From the NCBI GenBank assembly GCA_030428745.1, contig JAUIEG010000039.1:1-11293 (forward strand): DNA of 11,293 bases, in the 5' to 3' direction. Source of the DNA: Alphaproteobacteria bacterium. Its GTDB lineage: Bacteria; Pseudomonadota; Alphaproteobacteria; Caulobacterales; Parvularculaceae. Shown here piece by piece: positions 7,362 through 11,293 of this stretch. Both the position numbers and the translations under genes were made by a program. Below the pieces are notes generated by a model. The model did not search any database and was not told the DNA's origin. It was given only the letters and a program-made list of their open reading frames with translations. Positions within the stretch are counted from its first letter, which is position 1. Each line of letters opens with the position of its first letter.

Positions 7362-7392
7362 AAAGACGCCCTTATTGCGTCAACGCGTCTTT
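7362..7392 (-). terminator. Candidate intrinsic terminator of the lipoprotein gene
   Basis: AAAGACGC (7362-7369) and GCGTCTTT (7385-7392) form a perfect 8-bp stem with a 15-base loop. In the minus-strand direction the 3' arm runs into CTTTTATAG, a short T-rich tail. The hairpin overlaps the stop codon at 7372-7374, so the last codons of the gene sit in the 5' arm and loop. Confidence 0.45.
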
Positions 7393-8052
7393 ATCTTTTC
7401 CGGCCGGCGCAAGGGGAAGAAAACCCTCCGAGAACGCATTCGCTGCGAAGTAATCAAGCGCGCGCCGAACTTCTGGAGAATCGGCAAGGCCCGCCTCAAA
7501 CGCCAAAACCCCGATGACTTGATAGGCCTGTCCCATGACCTCCTCGAGATTCGCTGCGCGCTGCACGGCCAGACGCTCCGAAGCGGACAACGCAGCATCA
7601 AATTCCAGCAGCGCCTCGCTAAGCTCCACTTCGCGCGATTGTGCGATATTGGCGCGCGCCAGACGCATCGCCGCGCGACGTTTTTTTGGCGAGAAGGCGC
7701 CAATCTCTTGAACCTCCAATTTTTCACCCTCCGACATATCAGCTTCCTTTGACCTGACCGCGTCGCACCCCTTTTCCGGCAGCGCGCGCTTCAACTCACG
7801 CATTCTGGACGACGGGACAAAAGGGATCATGAGCCGGTGATGCGCATCCTCACGATCTTGTCCGAACCCCAGATCCGCAACCATAAAACAACAGGACGGC
7901 GCATTCTCGGAAGCGCCGTCCGGGGCGATAATGCACGGCGCCGGCGCCGAGGCTTGCGCGCCGTCATCCTGTCCATGCGACGCCTCCCCTGTGGCGCAGC
8001 CGGCGGCGGCGAGAAGCATCAGCGCCCATGACGTCATTGCGGTGCGGTTCAT
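7372..8052 (-). CDS. Putative lipoprotein of unknown function
   Basis: The ATG at 8052 gives 226 residues. It is preferred over the longer frame from 8193 because AGGAGG lies 9 bases upstream and a clean lipoprotein signal follows at once: hydrophobic residues 8-17, then the lipobox LAAAGC with lipidated Cys19. Ala20 at +2 predicts outer-membrane sorting if the usual Lol rule applies. The mature part begins with a low-complexity Gly/Ala/Ser/Asp linker (20-50). Further cysteines are at 40, 54, 55 and 96. From about 105 to 215 it is charged and probably helical (SPKKRRAAMRLARANIAQSR, EVELSEALLEFDAALSASER). No family was recognised. It is divergent from the 159-residue gene, with 167 bp between starts. 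A second ATG at codon 6 sits in a near-repeat of the start region (ACCGCAATG occurs twice, 15 bp apart), so initiation there is possible. The gene is probably real; its function is unknown. Confidence 0.75.
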   Translation of the reverse strand: MNRTAMTSWALMLLAAAGCATGEASHGQDDGAQASAPAPCIIAPDGASENAPSCCFMVADLGFGQDREDAHHRLMIPFVPSSRMRELKRALPEKGCDAVRSKEADMSEGEKLEVQEIGAFSPKKRRAAMRLARANIAQSREVELSEALLEFDAALSASERLAVQRAANLEEVMGQAYQVIGVLAFEAGLADSPEVRRALDYFAANAFSEGFLPLAPAGKDKDALTQ

Positions 8053-8219
8053 TGCGGTTCTCCTCCTGCCGGAAAAGAATAGCCTCAGGCTGTGACGCTG
8101 GCAGCTAACAATTGCGGTTAGGCGCGCCCTTTGCGCTGACGATGGCGCCGGCCTGCGATATTTGAGGCCTGTCTCCGTGGCGGGACAACACAATAGGTGC
8201 GCCCTGAAAGGAATTTCAG

Positions 8220-8699
8220 ATGCCGGAACTATCGAAGCGCGTGGAGCGGCTACACAAGCGGTTTCAAACCCGGCTTGGGAGCCTGTGCGCAGATCCGGAA
8301 CTTCTTCTGCATATGACGGCGCTGAGCGAAGCGCTTTCAGAGGACGACGAGGATTGGATTCCCGGCCAGATGTCGCCGCTGCTGCTGGGCGAAAACCATG
8401 AGACGTTGAAACGCGAGCTTTCGGATTATCTTGAGCATGAGCCGTTTTTCGAGCGCACCCTCGACTTCCTGCTCAAGAACAGCAATCAGAATGCAGCGCC
8501 TGGAAAAATCCGCAGCAACAGCTATCAGGATTACGCGCTCCGGCTCGCTGCCCTCGGCGAGCGCAACCGCTCGCTAGCGCTGATGGCGGCGCTCTACGGA
8601 CTCGCCTTGGCGATTTATGAATGGCGGGATCGCGCGCGCACGATCCCGTACGATCCGGATGTTCATGGCTCCATAAAATTTTCGTGGCGGGAGGCTTGA
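8220..8699 (+). CDS. Hypothetical helical protein, 159 residues
   Basis: Family not recognised. The protein is soluble, charged and predicted mostly helical. Its N-terminus LSKRVERLHKRF looks like an amphipathic helix. An acidic patch EDDEDW lies at 41-46, a charged central helix at about 60-87 (ETLKRELSDYLEHEPFFERT), and a more hydrophobic helix at about 115-134 (LALMAALYGLALAIYEWRD) that is too broken by charge to be a sure membrane segment. The single cysteine is C23. AGGA lies 7 bases before the ATG and supports this start. Codon use and composition resemble the neighbouring genes. It stands between the divergent lipoprotein gene and the Sel1-repeat gene, 138 bp upstream of the latter, so co-transcription is possible but not shown. 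It lies on the side of the tRNA scar predicted to be inserted DNA. Confidence 0.75.
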   Translation: MPELSKRVERLHKRFQTRLGSLCADPELLLHMTALSEALSEDDEDWIPGQMSPLLLGENHETLKRELSDYLEHEPFFERTLDFLLKNSNQNAAPGKIRSNSYQDYALRLAALGERNRSLALMAALYGLALAIYEWRDRARTIPYDPDVHGSIKFSWREA

Positions 8700-8763
8700 G
8701 CAACACGCCGCCTGAATAGCTCCAGTCAATCCGCCCGCCCCCATAACCGGAGATGTTAGTCGA

Positions 8764-8793
8764 TTGCGGCGCCATGACGGGGTAGCCTATAAG
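8764..8793 (+). promoter_or_regulatory. Weak candidate promoter for the Sel1-repeat gene
   Basis: TTGCGG (8764-8769) and TATAAG (8788-8793) are 18 bp apart and end 44 bp before the ATG at 8838. Each box matches the housekeeping sigma consensus only partly. It is the best-looking pair in the 138-bp gap, offered with low confidence. Confidence 0.22.
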
Positions 8794-8837
8794 TCGCCAT
8801 TACAGTTCTATATGATGAGTTAAAGGGGCGCTAACGC

Positions 8838-9890
8838 ATGAAAATTCTGAAATTCGCAATCGCGACGATTTGGCTTGCGATGCCGGCGGCAGCCATGGCG
8901 CAGACGCCCTCGCCCACCTATGACGCAGCGATGAATGGCGATGCGGGCGCCCAATATAAATTGAGTGGTGATTATCGTTACGGTTTTGATGGCGTCCCGA
9001 AAGACCTGAAAAAGAGCCTCCACTGGATGGAGCAAGCGGCCCAGAACGGACACAAAGAGGCTCAATATTCCCTGTCATTGACATATGCGACCGGGAAAGA
9101 CGCGCCCAAGGACACCGAGAAAAGCATATTCTGGCTCACCAAAGCGGCGCAAGGCGGCCATGTTGGCGCGCAAATGTCCTTAGGCGATAAGCACCGCAAC
9201 GGCTTCATGGTTCCGGAAGATTTCAGCAAAGCGATGTTCTGGTACGCGAAGGCGGCGGTACAAAATGAAGCGCGCGCCTACAAGGAAATAGGCGCTCTCT
9301 ACAATTACGGGTATGGCGTCGAAAAAGACCGCGATCGAGCGTGGGTGATGATCCGAGAATATGTCGACTTGCTGTTCGCCAGCGACGCCGCCGCACATTC
9401 GGACCTGCTACGCCATGAATGCGCTCTATTTTTATACCCGGACAGATATGTCCTCGATCTGAACAAGCGCACAAAGGCATCCTCTTCACGCTGCGACGAT
9501 CCCGCCTGGCGTCCGTCTCAACACACCGAGCCGGATCTGGCCTCCGCGCTCGCCGCCGGCTTCATTATCGCTGCAATCTTGAGCAGCAATAATGCGAGTG
9601 ATGACGCCGAACTGTCGCCCCATTCACCTAACGTTCAAAAAGCGATTAATGAGTGCCGCAACGAAGTCCATCGCCGCATGGTGAGGTGCTATTCCAGCAT
9701 GACCATTCCAGGCTGCACGCTAGCGGGCGAATGCACCTATGAATGGACTTGTCAGAGCGGCAATAAAGGCCGAGGCAAATGCCGCCCCAATTCGCGTTAC
9801 ACCGATGAACGGCTCGACTATTATTGCGACCCGCTGGTGGGTAATAAATACACGACAAAAGAACCGGTCTATGCGGAAAGCTGCCATTAG
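8838..9890 (+). CDS. Secreted Sel1-repeat protein with cysteine-rich C-terminus
   Basis: The protein has 350 residues. A signal peptide (1-21, ending AAAMAQ) sends it to the periplasm. Four Sel1-like repeats follow at about 29-68, 69-104, 105-140 and 141-172. Each has the family's A-x-x-G-x-x-x-A-Q start, a Y-x-x-G-x-x-V-x-K-D turn and an A-x-x-W-x-x-K-A-A end. Sel1 repeats are TPR-related helical pairs that bind proteins. Residues 234-250 (LASALAAGFIIAAILSS) are hydrophobic and could be a membrane helix or a buried one. The C-terminal module (about 265-350) carries eight of the ten cysteines (273, 284, 293, 299, 305, 315, 330, 349; others 195 and 219). This suggests a disulfide-bonded extracytoplasmic domain; its family was not recognised. 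AAGGGG lies 9 bases before the ATG. Likely a scaffold or envelope-stress partner protein; the specific role is unknown. Confidence 0.9.
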   Translation: MKILKFAIATIWLAMPAAAMAQTPSPTYDAAMNGDAGAQYKLSGDYRYGFDGVPKDLKKSLHWMEQAAQNGHKEAQYSLSLTYATGKDAPKDTEKSIFWLTKAAQGGHVGAQMSLGDKHRNGFMVPEDFSKAMFWYAKAAVQNEARAYKEIGALYNYGYGVEKDRDRAWVMIREYVDLLFASDAAAHSDLLRHECALFLYPDRYVLDLNKRTKASSSRCDDPAWRPSQHTEPDLASALAAGFIIAAILSSNNASDDAELSPHSPNVQKAINECRNEVHRRMVRCYSSMTIPGCTLAGECTYEWTCQSGNKGRGKCRPNSRYTDERLDYYCDPLVGNKYTTKEPVYAESCH

Positions 9891-9961
9891 AGGGGAATGA
9901 GCTCCCTAACGGGCTTTAGGTTCGTTCCGCCCTTCACCCTCGCATCATCGATTGAACGTTC

Positions 9962-10252
9962 ATGGAAAATTTCAGCGGCGTAAAATATTTTCTTTTTGAC
10001 GACAGGCCCGTGAAGACAGTCTGGGAAGACGGGATTATTGTGGAGACTTATTCAATCGACCCCAAGACGGCGAGCCTGTTCAAAAATAATGCGCTCGCCT
10101 TTTATATAGAGACGGAAGCCTCAGTTCGAAATGAGATATCCGAAAGCGATTACAAAAGCCGCGCTCATGAAATTTACCTGGCTTTGCCGGATGAAGTTAA
10201 GATCTCACAAGCCATTGAAGAACACAAAGACACGTTGGACAAGCTGACGTAG
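9962..10252 (+). CDS. Small hypothetical protein, 96 residues
   Basis: Family not recognised. The protein is acidic and soluble with no signal peptide or membrane segment. The first half looks like beta strands (YFLFDDRPVKTVWEDGIIVE), the second half helical (about 50-95: SESDYKSRAHEIYLALPDE, then SQAIEEHKDTLDKL). No ribosome site is visible before the ATG, and an in-frame stop at 9953-9955 rules out a longer N-terminus. The gene begins 71 bp after the Sel1-repeat gene and could be translated from the same transcript. Small acidic proteins beside larger accessory genes are sometimes immunity or antitoxin partners, but nothing in this sequence shows that. The biased, protein-like composition makes it more likely real than not. 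Confidence 0.6.
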   Translation: MENFSGVKYFLFDDRPVKTVWEDGIIVETYSIDPKTASLFKNNALAFYIETEASVRNEISESDYKSRAHEIYLALPDEVKISQAIEEHKDTLDKLT

Positions 10253-10277
10253 AGCTCACGGAAAACGGTCGCATCAA

Positions 10278-10304
10278 GTTTCACCTTCTGCAGAAGAACG
10301 AAAC
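10278..10304. terminator. Hairpin in the convergent intergenic gap
   Basis: The perfect 12-base palindrome CTTCTGCAGAAG (10285-10296) is flanked by GTTTC (10278-10282) and GAAAC (10300-10304), giving an imperfect 27-base inverted repeat. It lies between the convergent ends of the 96-residue and 311-residue genes, where a bidirectional terminator is expected. There is no clear T-run in either direction, so it could equally be a protein site. Confidence 0.33.
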
Positions 10305-10345
10305 AAATGGATGACTTTACATACAATCATTGAGATTGTTCCGAT

Positions 10346-11281
10346 TCACTCTTTATGCGGCAGTTTTTGTAGCGCCTCCTTTAAGGCTTCATGCGTGTTA
10401 GTATTATGTTTCATCGCCAGGAGAAGCCTGTCACCAGCCTGCGGCGGCCATAGATTGACTGGCCACGCAAGCAATGCGCGAATAGCTTCATCTTTAGCAG
10501 GTGATCGATAGTCCAACCCCGCCAGAACAAGCGGGCCGCCGAGCCCCGGATAATCGCCCGCCAGCGGGATAAATTCCTGCAGCACGCGCCCGTGGCCCCG
10601 GCGGGGATAATAGAGATAGCCGTTTTCATGGACGTTGCACCATTTCTCAGCCCACGCGATGACGTCGCGCGCCTGCTCCACCGTTTTAACCGAACGGCGC
10701 AGCTCGTTCAGCCAAGCGGGATAGGAGCAATTCTCGACAGCATTGAACAGAATCGAAAAATAATCATCTGCAGATACATTCTCGACGATCTCTATCGCAT
10801 CGGGAAAGCCTTCATTGTCCGTCGATTCAAGCGCCGCATCGATTCTTTTCTTGTTGTCCGGCTTTTGCAGAGCAGTGAGGATGCTGGCGGCCGCAGCCAG
10901 ATCTTCGTCTTTTCCCTTGAGCCATACGTTATCCGGCGTCACCTTCTCGCCCACCAACGGCGCCTCATGAGCATGGGAAAATGCCTCATAGTAAATTTGC
11001 GATAAATGCCTGAGGGAATGAGCCGACAAAGTGCGCCTCGTCGCATGGTCCAAAAGGCGAAACAGACATTCAAGCGCATACGCGTCATCGCCGGGCTCAA
11101 CCCAGATAACGCCCCGGTCAATACCTCTGCATAAATGATCGGCAAATAATTTCAGCGCACCGTCGATCAGCCAGTCCGGCGGCGCCGCGTCTTTGAGCGC
11201 CGACAGCAAGTCGCCCCTTTCGGCGTAATCAAGGATGTAATCGACGTAATCGTCGATGACATAGAGAAAGCCCCGCCGCAT
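10346..11281 (-). CDS. Hypothetical protein, at least 311 residues, possibly incomplete at its N-terminus
   Basis: Family not recognised. The first ATG in the window gives 311 residues. The frame upstream (reading LFAD before that Met) stays open to the window edge and no ribosome site precedes the ATG, so the true start may lie outside. The sequence is mostly amphipathic helices with many Leu/Ala and paired acidic residues (YVDYILDYAERGDLLSALKD, DEDLAAAASILTALQK, DYFSILFNAVENCSYP), reminiscent of helical-repeat proteins, though no exact repeat unit was found. No signal peptide is visible at this start. A less helical, Gly/Pro/Tyr-rich segment at about 220-265 (GYLYYPRRGHGR, GDYPGLGGPLVLAGLDY) may be a distinct element. 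It converges on the 96-residue gene with a 93-bp gap and lies on the side of the tRNA scar predicted to be inserted DNA. Confidence 0.75.
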   Translation of the reverse strand: MRRGFLYVIDDYVDYILDYAERGDLLSALKDAAPPDWLIDGALKLFADHLCRGIDRGVIWVEPGDDAYALECLFRLLDHATRRTLSAHSLRHLSQIYYEAFSHAHEAPLVGEKVTPDNVWLKGKDEDLAAAASILTALQKPDNKKRIDAALESTDNEGFPDAIEIVENVSADDYFSILFNAVENCSYPAWLNELRRSVKTVEQARDVIAWAEKWCNVHENGYLYYPRRGHGRVLQEFIPLAGDYPGLGGPLVLAGLDYRSPAKDEAIRALLAWPVNLWPPQAGDRLLLAMKHNTNTHEALKEALQKLPHKE

Positions 11282-11293
11282 ATCCGCGAAAAG

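Larger units (their letters stand above)
6783..7371. other. 589-bp stretch without an intact gene, containing an integration scar
   Basis: No convincing intact reading frame occurs here. From left to right it holds about 165 bp of featureless DNA after the transporter (only a tiny GGCT-TT-AGCC hairpin near 6840, no T-run), a possible frame-broken gene remnant (6949-7142), a tRNA-Val 3' half (7158-7207), AT-rich sequence (7208 to about 7266), and a GC-normal stretch leading to the lipoprotein gene's terminator. A 79-codon frame at 6909-7148 has unlikely composition and was not accepted as a gene. Confidence 0.6.

Noticed and set aside
8053..8193. 47-residue N-terminal extension of the lipoprotein gene
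   Set aside because: The extension has no ribosome site and an Arg-rich, low-quality sequence, while the ATG at 8052 has AGGAGG upstream and is followed immediately by a lipoprotein signal.
1..11293. CRISPR array, transposase, insertion-sequence ends or rRNA
   Set aside because: No regularly spaced direct repeats, DDE or integrase-like protein, or rRNA-like sequence was seen on either strand.

Overview
The window looks like moderately GC-rich proteobacterial DNA. An alphaproteobacterium is the likeliest source: the TonB receptor is of the sphingomonad/caulobacter type (signal peptide, then DTIIVTAQRR and a plug ending RGPQGTLYGRN), the MFS carrier is spinster-like, and the tRNA remnant has an encoded CCA. 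This placement is inferred from protein style, not from a marker gene.

Left half (1-6782). On the minus strand, reading right to left, are a LysR-type regulator (4458-5411), an 822-residue glycyl radical enzyme (1870-4338) and a TonB-dependent receptor (1841 to the left edge, cut off). The receptor starts 28 bp after the enzyme's stop, so the two are very probably one transcript. A spinster-like MFS transporter (5493-6782) is divergent from the regulator. Together they read as a small regulated uptake-and-conversion locus: outer-membrane entry, inner-membrane transport, an oxygen-sensitive radical enzyme, and a regulator that probably senses the substrate. The substrate is unknown. The enzyme keeps the thiyl-radical Cys (C460) and the radical Gly (G795). 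It lacks the Glu two residues after the Cys that marks the glycyl radical lyases and decarboxylases, and its glycine-loop signature is unusual (RIGGCSV). No radical-SAM activase gene is present in the window.

Middle (6783-7371). This stretch has no intact gene. It holds a possible frameshifted gene remnant, then a 50-bp 3' half of a tRNA-Val(CAC) gene on the minus strand (7158-7207). The tRNA 5' half is missing and very AT-rich DNA takes its place. This is the pattern left by an integrase-driven element that inserted at the anticodon stem-loop. The polarity predicts that the element lies to the right of 7207.

Right half (7372-11293). These are accessory-looking genes of unknown function: a small lipoprotein (minus), a helical 159-residue protein (plus), a secreted Sel1-repeat protein with a cysteine-rich C-terminus (plus), a 96-residue protein (plus), and a 311-residue or longer protein (minus) whose frame is still open at the right edge. 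No integrase, transposase, CRISPR array or rRNA was seen.
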